64,000 nucleotides of DNA from Trochalopteron elliotii (lineage: Eukaryota > Chordata > Aves > Passeriformes > Leiothrichidae), in the NCBI GenBank assembly GCA_024734555.1, contig JANPWX010019802.1:1811342-1875341 (forward strand), read 5' to 3'. This document shows, piece by piece, positions 53,694-64,000 of the stretch. The notes under the pieces are model-generated. The model ran no database searches, had not been told where the DNA came from, and worked only from the letters and a program-made list of their open reading frames with translations. Position numbers and translations under genes: made by a program. The first letter of the stretch is position 1. The number at the start of each line of letters is the position of its first letter.

Positions 53694-56600
53694 CTTCCTA
53701 CAGGACTGCTCTCCCAATACAATTACCTGCATTGTTTACAGGTAATTTCAGTGACTTTGCTTTCACCTCCTCCTAAGATATTTTCACTTGTTGGCCAGCC
53801 TTTGGTACTGATGGAGCAAGAGAGGTCCTAGAGACATTCAGTTCCCAGAGCTTTGTGGAAATACACACCCAGGTGAGGGATAGAGATCTAGGCTTGCATC
53901 CCACTGGAGAAAGCCTTCACTATGAGTTTGGCCCAACTACCAGACAAAAGAGAATCCAGAGTAAGACCATCCTAAATGCCTCAATAATAGATAAAGTTTC
54001 ATTCTGCGTTAATTGATGATTCAGTGGTTAGAATGTCATTACAGATAACCTGCTTGTTATTACTCGCTATGGTTTTGGCAATAAAAATTTTTCTTTGTTC
54101 ACAGTGCCTTTTTTAATTTCTCTTCCCTCCTCTCCTAACATTACCTGCTGTCATAATTAGGTTTTTAATTTAACATAAAATAAAAAAAAAATAAAAAACC
54201 CATGTTCCAATATGAGCAAATATTGCTCCTCAGCCTAAGTCCTGGCTCTCCAGAGACCAAGTCCTGTTATACAGCTTGTCAAAACAAGACCTGATGAATT
54301 CCAGTATGGATCTTAACTAGTAACAGTATGGAAAAAAAGCAGGATAACGTAAAACACCTGCCTGTTCAAGCAGTACACATACATTCACACACAAGAGCTC
54401 AGCAATGGTCAGATACCTTCCACTCTCCATCCTGATAAAGTAGCCCAGCTGTCCCCCTGGGGCCTGCAGAAGAGGAGATGAATGCATAATGTGAATTCTG
54501 CCTTCGATTGATGGCTTAATTTTAAAATAACTGGAAATAAAACATGAAGAGGAATATCACCCATGGAGAATAGTCTGAACTCTGCTTTCTATCAGTTTTC
54601 TACAGCTTCCATTTATCTGTGTCAGCATGGATAGCTTTCTGAATATTCCTGTACTGTGAGCTGTACATTGGACCAGGCACATTGCCAAGACAGGGCTTAC
54701 ACACCATCCACACCATGTCCAGTCCAGACACGTGGAGTCCTCCACAGCCAGGAACTGGAGGTCCGAGCAGTTACCTGTGGGGGTCATACAAGGCTGACAC
54801 CAGAACAAAGCCAGATATAGTGAGGCACAGTCAACCAGTACAAAGTCCAAATATAGGGGTTTTCAAGCATATTTTATTATATTTTTTTGTAACAAACAGC
54901 CAAGACCACCTTTTTTAAGCCCCTAGTAGTTTCTGGGGGAAGGCAGAAGAGGGTGGTGAAGCAAGTAAAGAGTTTTGGATTATCTACTGCTATTAATTCA
55001 CCATATCTCCATCATCTCCACTCCCTTCATTGACAGCTCTCTTCAATTTTCTACTATCTTTAGAAAATATAGGTGAACTGGCATAAAATAACCACTAATA
55101 GCTTTGTATCAGCCTGGAGATTCAAAAAGACAATGCTTTATTGCTAATGTTCACATGATTGTGAACCCAAAATTGATGCTTTCAGCCGTGCTGGGAAAGG
55201 GGGAAATTTGAGGCAAAATGCCATTAAAGGATGTTTATGTTGTTCACCTTTTCAGCAACACAAGCTTCTTACCACTCAGGTCTGGCACTGGGAAGACAAT
55301 ATAAAATAAGAGGTAACTGAAGCTTCTGGGTTTAGACAGAAAGTTAGCACCATGTATTTGTCTGTACTCACACTAGTCATACTCCATGGGTTTCCTAAAG
55401 CAGAGTGCACTCCATCAGCAAAACAGAACATGTGCTAATTCACACCCTTAGAAAGGGGAGTAGTGAATCATTTCTAATGATTCAGTTGCTCAACTCATAG
55501 CACCTAATTAATTCTGACTGGAAAAATGCAAAAAATTATCCAAGACAATTTCAAGTATTTATTTCATATTTATTAATAAATAAGCTTAAATAAATGAGGA
55601 ATTGACCTTGTTAAATCGCTGGCCTATGACTGAGGTCCAGTCATCAAGTGAGATCCCTAGGAAATCACATCACTTTTCTGGCTCTTGCAGTATGGGTTCC
55701 TCTCACTAAACTTTTATCAAACCACACACATGACCTTGGTAGATGCTCAGCTCTCTGCATGCATCACCGCTATCAAAGGGATAAACCCTGAAAGGGGGAA
55801 CACAGAAGGCAGGACTGATCTCTGGGGGCTCTTGCCTTTCATGGGGAAAATCCAGGCCAGACTGCAGACTAGCTCTCAGCAGGGCTACACACCTGAGCAT
55901 GGAGCTGGGAGGAGGAGGCTGACTGCCCTCTAACACAGAACTGGGGGAAACAGCCAGTGGCTCCATCTGTGCCAAGCATGGCAGAGCCTGAACCACATCA
56001 GGAAGGTTGTGTCAGGCTGCAGCAAGTGCAGGGAGAAGAGGGATAACTACTGCCAGACTAGTAACCTGTGTTTAACAGGTCGAAGTAAAAAGGCTGCTTG
56101 CATCTAAATTCAAGCATTCTGATGATGCAAAATTAAACATTTTCCTTCTTCCTGCTGACAGGAAGCAGCAAACATAATAGAATACAACCTAACATACATT
56201 TTAGTATGCTTTATGTAAACTTGAACAGGCACTATTCTCTGTGAATGGTTTGATAAAGAACACAACTTTCATTCTAGCACAGAAACCCTGTGTCTGTTTC
56301 CTCAAGTTTTATTTTCTGCTCTACTGACCTCACCTACGAATTTCCCAGCAAAAAAAAAATAGGTGGTTTATGTCACATTACAGAAGAACACACAAGCCTC
56401 TAAAGTGACCCTGATTTTCAGGCACTTCGGATTTTCTATCAGCCCTTTGTTCTCTTTTCATGTCTGCTACAGAGTTAATATTGGAGCCTTATAATAGAAA
56501 AATGACACTTTTAAGTCACAATTAGCCTTTCTTGCTACATTATTTTGCATTGATCTGAATTGCTGCACAAGAGGATTTTTTACTTTCTCTTCTGTCACTG

Positions 56601-58361
56601 TAATTTCATTAGTTTGAGTAGTGATAAGTATATACAAGAGCAGCAGCACAAGAAGAGATGGAGATTCACAGCAATCCAAGTCACAACGTTATTTTAGAGA
56701 CAGTTGCCCTCCTTTCCTTACTTCCTCAGATACCATCTGAAATTTTCTGCAAAATTATGTGTGTCAGATTAGGATGATGGTGGGAACCATGGATATCTGT
56801 GCACTTCCCAATAATGCCCCTCTCTGCTTAGTTGTCCTCCTAGCTGAAAAATGAACAACCACAGCTTGTATCAGAATCAAAAGGACGAAGTGCAGAAGCC
56901 AAGTCTTAGCAAAGTCACTGTCCTCCCATGCTGAGTCAAAGAGAAAAGACATTTTCTGCCATTCCAATTACTCAGTTAATCCCAGTGAGCTTTTCCTGGA
57001 ACAGATATCTGTCACTATTACTCAATAAACACAAGGCTATTAAGATATTTTCCAAACAAAACTCTTCATAAAAACACAACTTGGAATAAATGCCCATTGG
57101 CAGCACAGCTCTACCAGAGCTCCCTCACCAGGACATTTGCCACTGTCCTGAGTGTGCCTCCCCATGATTTAAGTCCAGAGCCAGCTCCAGATAACTGTTC
57201 CTGTATTTGGTGGCAAATGAAGACATCATTTCTTTCAATGCAGAGGGAAAAATAACTGGTTGTTTCTTGACAGACCAAAAGTCCAAACTTGAAATGACTG
57301 CAGCTCTTCATTGAGCACAAGTTTGAGTACTTTTGCTTTCACAGGGAGGGGAATTTTTCCCCCCTAATCTACTAGAGTTAACTGTAATCCTGAAATAATA
57401 AAAAGAAGTACATCACTTGAAAAGCGGACCATTTTTGCTTCCTTGGATTTTTGCTCCAAGATCTCATTTAGTGGAGAAAATGCAAAAATTTATCCTCCCA
57501 AATTTCTCTGACCTTTTTCCTTCCAAGTCTCCCCTGGTCTCACTAGGTAGCAGTAACAATCAGGTTTATCATGTCACAGGGACATTTGTTCTCCTTCTTA
57601 CCACATCACATTCTCATTAAGGAGAAACACAGACACCTTAGAACCACTGCTAACACTTCAGCTACTATTTTCCATAGATTTCTAACCTTTTAGATACTCT
57701 GATTTCACAAATTACGTCTTCAGGAACAAGCAACATTCAAGCGAACAAACTATGGCTTAATACACATTTAGAACTAAATGAAGCATCAGATCTTCATACA
57801 TTATTTTATGTCTTGACTTTCTCACCTTTTCTGCATGTTTTCCAGGGTTTAAATAAGTGTCCTTTAAAATCCTATCCAAGAACCACATACCCACTACATT
57901 TTCTTTTTCAATTGCAAAGTCTGTGGGTTTAGATCTATTCCTTCTGGGACTTTAGCTTCTCTCTCCTTCAGCTGCTCCTGCAGACACCAACTTTACTCTC
58001 ATCAGTAGTCATTTATTTTCACCATTCCCTTGAATAGCCCTAACCAGTTTCACCATGTGGTTTTTGATTCTGCAGTTTTGGTTTTTAGGTACCTGCCCCC
58101 CATCTTCACAGCAGGATAGTAACCATCTGTATGTGCAGTGGTGCTCCACTGGAACCTACCAGAACATGCACATCTGGTAGGCCCTGGCAGGGCCTAGGAA
58201 TGTGTATTTTCAAAACTAGTGGAGTGATTATATGTTTTCACACATAATAGAGTTCACACGCTGATGCCAAGACCCCTCTTGTCCAAATCAAATACAACTG
58301 CACCAAGCTGACAAGCCAGGAGTGGATTTTCACTATGTCAAGCTCACGCCCAGGTCTAAGT
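53694..58361. other. Non-coding desert, no gene seen
   Basis: AT-rich DNA with no open frame above 97 codons and no recognisable domain. The block near 55490-55620 is very AT-rich with TAATTAATT and repeated TTTATTAATAAATAA words and could be conserved regulatory sequence or simple AT-rich DNA. No LTR or CR1 was recognised. Confidence 0.6.
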
Positions 58362-59222
58362 TCATGTCCTAGGTGTGTTTATGTACATACAGGTGGGACA
58401 GGACCGCTGATGTGGCAGGACACATGTCCTTCCAGGAGTTTCCTTTGAGCCAGGGGTCCTGCTGGGGTGCAGAGCCCAGGCAGGGATGCCGTGCCACCAC
58501 TCCAGCCTGGGACCCCCAGCAGCCAAGAGGATGCCACACCTGGCACAGGTGCTTGAGACACCTGTTGGGGAGGGGATCAGCTGAGTGAACTGACAGGCCA
58601 GCAGCTCTAACACCACAGGGCTTGTGTGAGCACGAGAGCCACTGATGGGCAGCAGCCTGCCCCAGTATGCCACATACACCCACCCTGAAAAAGCACTGAG
58701 GATGCACGTCTGCATCCTCTGGGCTTTGCAATGCTATCATTTAACTCACACCTTTGCTTTTTGTGTTTCCCCGTTTTGGTCCCATAAAGTGCTCCCCTGT
58801 GTCTTATTAGCCTTTTTCTCTTCCCTTCTCCCCACGTTTCTGATCCAGTGTGCTGACTGTCACCCTCTACCCTCTTCCACAGCCCGGGCCATGCAGCCAC
58901 CGCTGCCCCTCGTTTCTGGGTCTCTCCCGTGTGCTGTTTGCCAACACCTCCATCTCCCGGACACAGCGCACACGGCACGGAACGACACGGTTTTTTCACC
59001 CCTCCCCGCTTACAAACGTGATCGACATCTTGTGGTTGGTCCATGGGCTTCAGGGACTCCAAGCTGTCAACTGAGGGGGTTTTTCCTACAGGAGACAGGA
59101 CAGCGGGTTAAACTTCGAAGGGGTCTTACGAGACAGCTGGAACAGAGAGACTGCATTTCACTTAACAGGTTTATGATTGCCATGCTCAAGTCTTCACCTG
59201 CACTGGGAGTCATTTGAAAATC
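58362..59222. other. GC-richer shoulder upstream of SLC30A5 with open frames on both strands
   Basis: Compared with the desert to the left, this stretch is GC- and CpG-richer, most clearly at about 58880-59010. It carries an ATG-started + strand frame of 190 codons (58645-59217) and overlapping minus-strand frames of 151 (58607-59062) and about 120 codons (58362-58740). None has a domain that I recognise, a clear splice context or a homologue I can name. The long frames may simply reflect GC-rich, stop-poor sequence. A transcribed first exon of a non-coding or bidirectional transcript is also possible. Confidence 0.4.
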
Positions 59223-59689
59223 TGCAAATAAAATTTTAAAACCTTTGATTTTTGACCAGTGAATTCTGAAAATTTCATTTGCCAGCAGTAATACTCCTCT
59301 GTCTTCCTATCTCTCCATCTCTTCCTAGTTAAAGTCTACCTAAGTCTGTTTCAAAGAAATCCAATATGCAGCTGACCATTGCTGAGCTAATTCCATACAT
59401 CAGTACGTTCTCGATTTCTTTTTCCTTCCTCAGTGCTGAACTGTGTACCAAAATCATGGGTTGGGAACCAAAACCAGAGAGCTCGATACATGGCTGTATC
59501 AAGCCATGTATCATGGAAGAGACCAGCTAGCTCACCATAGGATATTTCCTATCTACCACCTCAATTTTCCCATCAGTTTCAGCTGGACATTTGAAGCCTT
59601 CGGCAGGGAAACCGTCTCCTGGATACTAGCGCAGAGCTTTGTGCCATACTAACGCAAAAGAAACTGATTTCCATTAAAAAAAAAGAAAA
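59223..59689. other. Non-coding upstream flank of SLC30A5
   Basis: Unique AT-moderate DNA between the GC-richer shoulder and the CpG-rich promoter, ending in an A-rich stretch at 59675-59693. No gene or repeat was seen. Confidence 0.6.
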
Positions 59690-60441
<752 letters not shown>

Positions 60442-60639
60442 TGAGTGTGCAGGGGATGGAGCCTTGTCCCCCACCCACGCGTAATACTTCGGCTGTTCTT
60501 TGACAGCGCCAAGCTTGTAACCCTGCATTGTGTTGTATAGTTTACTCAAAGAGGAGAAGGCATAATAGTGAATCCAGGAAGTGCTCTGTTCATAGTAGTG
60601 GTTTTTGCTTCATATTTCTGTTCATTGTAATTTCAGTGT

Positions 60640-61475
60640 CTTGAAATGTCTCCAGTTGGAGGTGACCCATAAGGTCCATTGAGTCCAATTCTCTGCTCCT
60701 CACACAACTACCTGAAACTGAAATATATGGTCGAGAGTGTTGTCCAGATACTCCTCGAGCTCTGACAGTCCTGGTGAGCCAGTTACAGTGGCTGGCCACC
60801 CTTTTAGTGAAGAACCCTTCCATAAAGGACAGTGTGAATTTACCCTGATGGAGTGTCATTCCATCTTATGCCCTGTCACTGGTCACCAGAGATCCACACC
60901 TGCTCTCCCCTGCCCCTCCACTGAAGAAGGTGCCACAAGGTCACCCCTCAGCTTTCTCTAAGCTGAGCAAACCAAGCAACCTCAGATGTTCCTCTTGCCC
61001 TTGAGGCCTTACACCATCTTGGCTGCCTCCCCCAGACACGGTCTAGCCTTCAGTTCAATATCCTTTTGGTACGGAGGCACCCAGAAATGCACATGTGACC
61101 TGAGCTGAGGCTGCATCAGTGCATTGCAGAACAGGACAATCACCTTCTTCAAGCAGCTGGTGATGGCTGTGCTTGAATCCCATGCACCCCAGGACACAGC
61201 TGACCCTTTTTGTTGACCCGTATTCTACTCTGCATCAACCCAGACCTCCAGATTTCTTTCTGTGGGGCTGCTGTCCAGCCTTTTGTCTCCTTTGTGCATA
61301 CCAGCAGGGTTACCCCACCACAGATAGAGAATCAGCACTTGTTCTTCTCACATCATTGGCAGTTGTCCCGCTGTCTGGTCTTTCCACATGTCTCTGTAAG
61401 GCCTCTCTGCCCTCAAGAAACATCAGTGTTTTTCCAGCTTCAAGGTTGGGCCTGTTCTGACAGTGCTGTTGCTCA
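60640..61475 (-). mobile_element. CR1 LINE fragment, antisense, in SLC30A5 intron (part 1)
   Basis: Reversed CR1 landmarks in order: 'ctccagttggaggtgacccataagg', 'gagtccaattctctgctcctc', 'actacctgaaactgaaat', 'cctcagatgttcctcttgcc', 'aggccttacaccatcttggctgcc', 'gctgatggctgtgct'-like and 'ctctgtaaggcctctctgccctcaag'. The 3' terminal repeat is missing or decayed at the left edge. Homology continues up to 61475, where an LTR interrupts it, and resumes after 62090. It sits wholly within the intron and carries no active frame. Confidence 0.88.
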
Positions 61476-62090
61476 TGGTGTGACTGTTGCTCCAGCTGGC
61501 AATCCAGTCTCACACAAATGTACTCTCACCTTCCCCCATTCCAGGGGGCTGCAGAGGAGAATCAGGAGGAAAACAAAAAATAAAATTTGTGGGTTGAGAT
61601 AAGAAGAGTTTAATAATTGAAATTAATAAACAAAATATTAATAAGTTAATAAGCAAAATATGGTAATAAAAGGAAGGGAGGGAGAGAACTCAGTAAAAAT
61701 AAATTATGCACAATACAACTGCTCAATACACAATGACAATACCCAGCCCATCCCCAAACCACAGTCAGCCCCTATCTGGGTACCTCCCCCAGTTTATATA
61801 CTCAGTATATGGTATTTATGGTATGGAACATCCCTTTGGCCTGTTCAGGCCACGTCTCCTGGCCATGCTGCCTCCCAGCTTCTTGTGCACCTGCTTGCTG
61901 CTAGAACCTGGGAAACTGTAAAGAAGTTGACTTCAGGTAAGCACTAAGGAACAGACAAAACTCTGTATCAGCGTTTTTCTCACACTGAATCCGAAACAGC
62001 ACTGCACTCGCAGTAGCACTAGGAGTAATAGCTACTAGGAGTAGCAGCTACCAAGAAAAATGTATCTCAGTCCACACTGAAACCAGGACA
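61476..62090 (-). mobile_element. Solo LTR of an avian endogenous retrovirus, antisense, nested in CR1
   Basis: On the minus strand the LTR begins TGTCCTGGTTTCAGTGTGGA at 62090 and ends near 61476. In the minus direction it has a TATATAAA box (+ strand TTTATATA, 61793-61800), an ATTAAA polyadenylation-type signal (+ strand TTTAAT, 61609-61614) and the R/U5 block 'CTTATCTCAACCCAC'. I recognise this as a widely dispersed bird ERV LTR; the exact family name is uncertain. The flanking host bases are CTCA on the left (61472-61475) and CTCA on the right (62091-62094). This reads as a 4-bp target duplication and rejoins the interrupted CR1 when collapsed. There is no internal retroviral sequence, so it is a solo LTR. 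A 4-bp duplication suggests a class I element. Confidence 0.87.
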
Positions 62091-62135
62091 CTCAGGCATG
62101 TCCAAATTTTGTTAACAAGGATGTGGAAGATATGC
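62091..62135 (-). mobile_element. CR1 LINE fragment, antisense (part 2, right of the LTR)
   Basis: 'ctcaggcatgtccaaattttgttaacaaggatgtggaag' continues the reversed CR1 order that stops at 61475 (in related copies 'cttgctcagtgtgcatt...cattaacaaagatgttgaa'). The two parts are one CR1 split by the LTR. The right (5') edge near 62135 is approximate. Confidence 0.6.
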
Positions 62136-62593
62136 TTTTTTCTTTATAGTTTGTGTTCCCGAAGTTCTTGTGGGATTCAGCTGATTTTCCCAGATTGAGG
62201 GGTGAGGTGTGAAAACTGATAAGCAAATACACAGAAACAATCTTTGCAGGCAAAATCCTGCTTCATGTTTACCTGATGAGATGTAGAAGATCACTTATGT
62301 AATAAACTTGACAGAGTTGGAACATTGGAATTTCATTTTTTCTTTTTATTTCATATTCATGTATGTTTATGGACTTCTGTCTTGCATGTTCCCAAAGCAC
62401 CACAGGGGTATTTTTTGCCCATCACTTTTGATCCCACTTGAAAAAGTTGTGTGCTGTGTCCTTTATTCCTACAGGACTGTGCATTCAGCAGTCTATATAA
62501 CTAAGCCAGATATGAGAAACATAGTTGTTTAGATCTGGTTTGAATAAAAAGCTGGCTAATAAACTAATAGAGAAAACTTTCTCCTCTTGACAG

Positions 62594-62660
62594 GTCTGCC
62601 TTTTTTATGGTTTTGTTTCAAAAACCATTTTCCTCTGGAAAGGTGGTAACCAAGCGTCAG
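62594..62660 (+). CDS. SLC30A5: SLC30A5 (ZnT5) second visible coding exon
   Basis: The exon is 67 bases long, between a TTGACAG acceptor (62587-62593) and a CAG|GTGAGT donor at 62661. Joined in phase 2 to the previous exon it completes a Gly codon and reads SAFFMVLFQKPFSSGKVVTK, then RQ. This is the conserved loop after the first membrane segments of ZnT5. The frame is open, both sites are canonical, and the intron to its left is 2153 bases (60441-62593). It ends in phase 0. Confidence 0.96.
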
Positions 62661-63910
62661 GTGAGTTGTTGGCACGTGTAGGAGTGACTTGCATCCTTGT
62701 AGGTATTCTTGGCAATATGGCTCTTGCCAAAGTTGAAAGGCAAACAAAGATTACTACACTTGGAAGATGTGGTTACAGATTTTAGAGGTATGCAACTAAC
62801 TCAGTGTCTTGTGAGCTAGAACATTCAGTGTTCATGGCTTTTGTCGGCTTCTTTTGAGAGTACAGTGAAAAGCCTTATCACCAAGCAAGTATATACTGTA
62901 AGGAGAGGATTTTCAACAAGAGCTGAGTTGGACAGTTAGACAGGCAATTTCTGGACTGACAGAATGTTGAAGTGCTCTAGTCTTATCCTTCAGAACAGAA
63001 GAGTCCCTTCTGCATATGATGAGGGCCTAATCTAACTGCTCATCAGACCTTTGTGAGTTCTCAGTATCCCAGGGAGTTTACAGTAGGGCCAGGTTGGAAC
63101 CTGCTCATTTGTAAGAAATGAATTTTGTTCACCTGCTTCATATTCATCTTGAGTTTAAGTATTTGCATGCACAAAAACTTGATCCAGTGCATGCACTAAG
63201 TAGACAGAATCTGAAGGATAGCCTCGAAGTGTTCCTTGTGTCAGCTGTTCCCATGACTACATGTGTATGGCAGAATTTTAAAAATGTGAACAGGAATAAA
63301 TGGCATCTTTGACTTGAGTTCAGAAAAATCTGTCCATATGTGGTTTTACTTTTTGCTAAAAAATTTCAAAATTCTAGATTTTGAAGATGTTGTGTTTGTG
63401 GTAGGTGCTTTTCCTTTTTTAGCATATTTCCAGAATTAATTTCTTCTAAAACTTACATCTGAAGTTAATAAAGTATTGAATATCTGAATTACAGCCTGCT
63501 TCCTGAAGAAAGAATGTAACACACATAAATATTTGTAGGCATAAGGTCTTAGCCTCAATCTGCACATTTTATCTAGTTATTTTTATGTTTATCTGATATA
63601 TACAGTAGATTACAAAACAGGTAAATGGACTTGATTTTTTTTCAACCATTTTTCAGGCTTTTGTTGAAGACAACTCAGACAATGTTACAGAATCTAGTAC
63701 TGTGTTAGAAAAGAATTCTGGCTCATAGTTGTCCAAATAAATCTTAGTTGCCTAGCAAAGTATCTAAGAAAATAATCATACTTTAAATTATAATTATAGA
63801 ACTTGAAAAGCACATGTTTTCTCCTCAATTTCTACAGCTGTTGTGCTAGTGATAGAGTGTTTATTTTGAAACTCTGGAGATAATGATAATGAAATACCTT
63901 TCTTTTGTAG
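62661..63910 (+). other. SLC30A5: SLC30A5 intron between second and third visible exons
   Basis: A 1250-base phase 0 intron with GTGAGT donor and TCTTTTGTAG acceptor. It is AT-rich, with no CR1, LTR or RNA gene that I could recognise. Confidence 0.85.
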
Positions 63911-63996
63911 TGGATCAAAATTTTTAAGCATGCGGTTGTTGGATGTATCATTTCACTCTTGTGGTTTTTTGGCCTTACTCTTTGTGGACCACTGAG
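63911..63996 (+). CDS. SLC30A5: SLC30A5 (ZnT5) third visible coding exon
   Basis: The exon is 86 bases long, starts right after TTTTGTAG and is followed by a GTAA donor at the very end of the window (63997-64000). It reads WIKIFKHAVVGCIISLLWFF then GLTLCGPL and the first two bases of an Arg codon (phase 2). The segment from HAVVG to GLTLC is a membrane helix. The sequence is close to the vertebrate ZnT5 sequence as I remember it. The zinc-binding CDF core, the His-rich loop and the C-terminus (several hundred more residues, human protein about 765) lie to the right, beyond the window. Confidence 0.96.
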
Positions 63997-64000
63997 GTAA

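Noticed and set aside
60590..61602. Frames of 60-130 codons in the SLC30A5 intron
   Set aside because: They lie in the antisense CR1 and the solo LTR, with no splice context linking them to the gene.

Overview
The window looks like bird nuclear DNA. It carries several CR1 retrotransposon fragments (the dominant avian LINE), solo LTRs of avian endogenous retrovirus types, and the first coding exons of one vertebrate gene with GT-AG introns. The species cannot be read from the sequence. A songbird is possible from the LTR types, but that is a weak inference.

Only one protein-coding gene is convincing. At the right edge, on the + strand, lie three consecutive coding exons of SLC30A5 (zinc transporter ZnT5): 60318-60440, 62594-62660 and 63911-63996. 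Their splice sites and phases agree and together they give about 92 residues of the conserved N-terminal membrane region. The rest of the gene continues past the window. A GC-rich, CpG-island-like promoter (about 59690-60317) contains a 400-base run of N (59823-60222), which very probably hides the transcription start, the start codon and most of exon 1.

The roughly 59 kb to the left holds no gene I can support. In other vertebrates SLC30A5 is preceded by a long gene-poor interval that separates it from PIK3R1, and human 5q13 corresponds to the avian Z chromosome. The window is therefore probably part of that desert, on the Z (inference from remembered synteny). The short reading frames in it are AT-rich chance ORFs or fall inside repeats.

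Layout: 1-1467 unique; 1468-4280 a mosaic of antisense CR1 pieces with LTR-like DNA between them; 4281-35176 unique AT-rich desert with a 106-bp (AAAAT)n tract at 10157-10262 and several blocks that look like conserved non-coding DNA; 35183-35799 a solo LTR with a probable 6-bp target duplication; 35806-42639 unique; 42640-44765 a decayed sense-strand CR1 ORF2 that includes the reverse-transcriptase palm motif; 44766-58361 desert with CR1 tails at 47728-48075 and 53555-53693; 58362-59222 a GC-richer shoulder with open frames on both strands; then the SLC30A5 promoter and exons. The first SLC30A5 intron seen here holds an antisense CR1 interrupted by a solo LTR whose insertion site can be read from a CTCA duplication.

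I did not find a new multi-gene system. The points most worth checking are the missing first exon, the duplicated GC-box unit in the promoter, the nested LTR/CR1 in the intron, and the candidate conserved non-coding elements.
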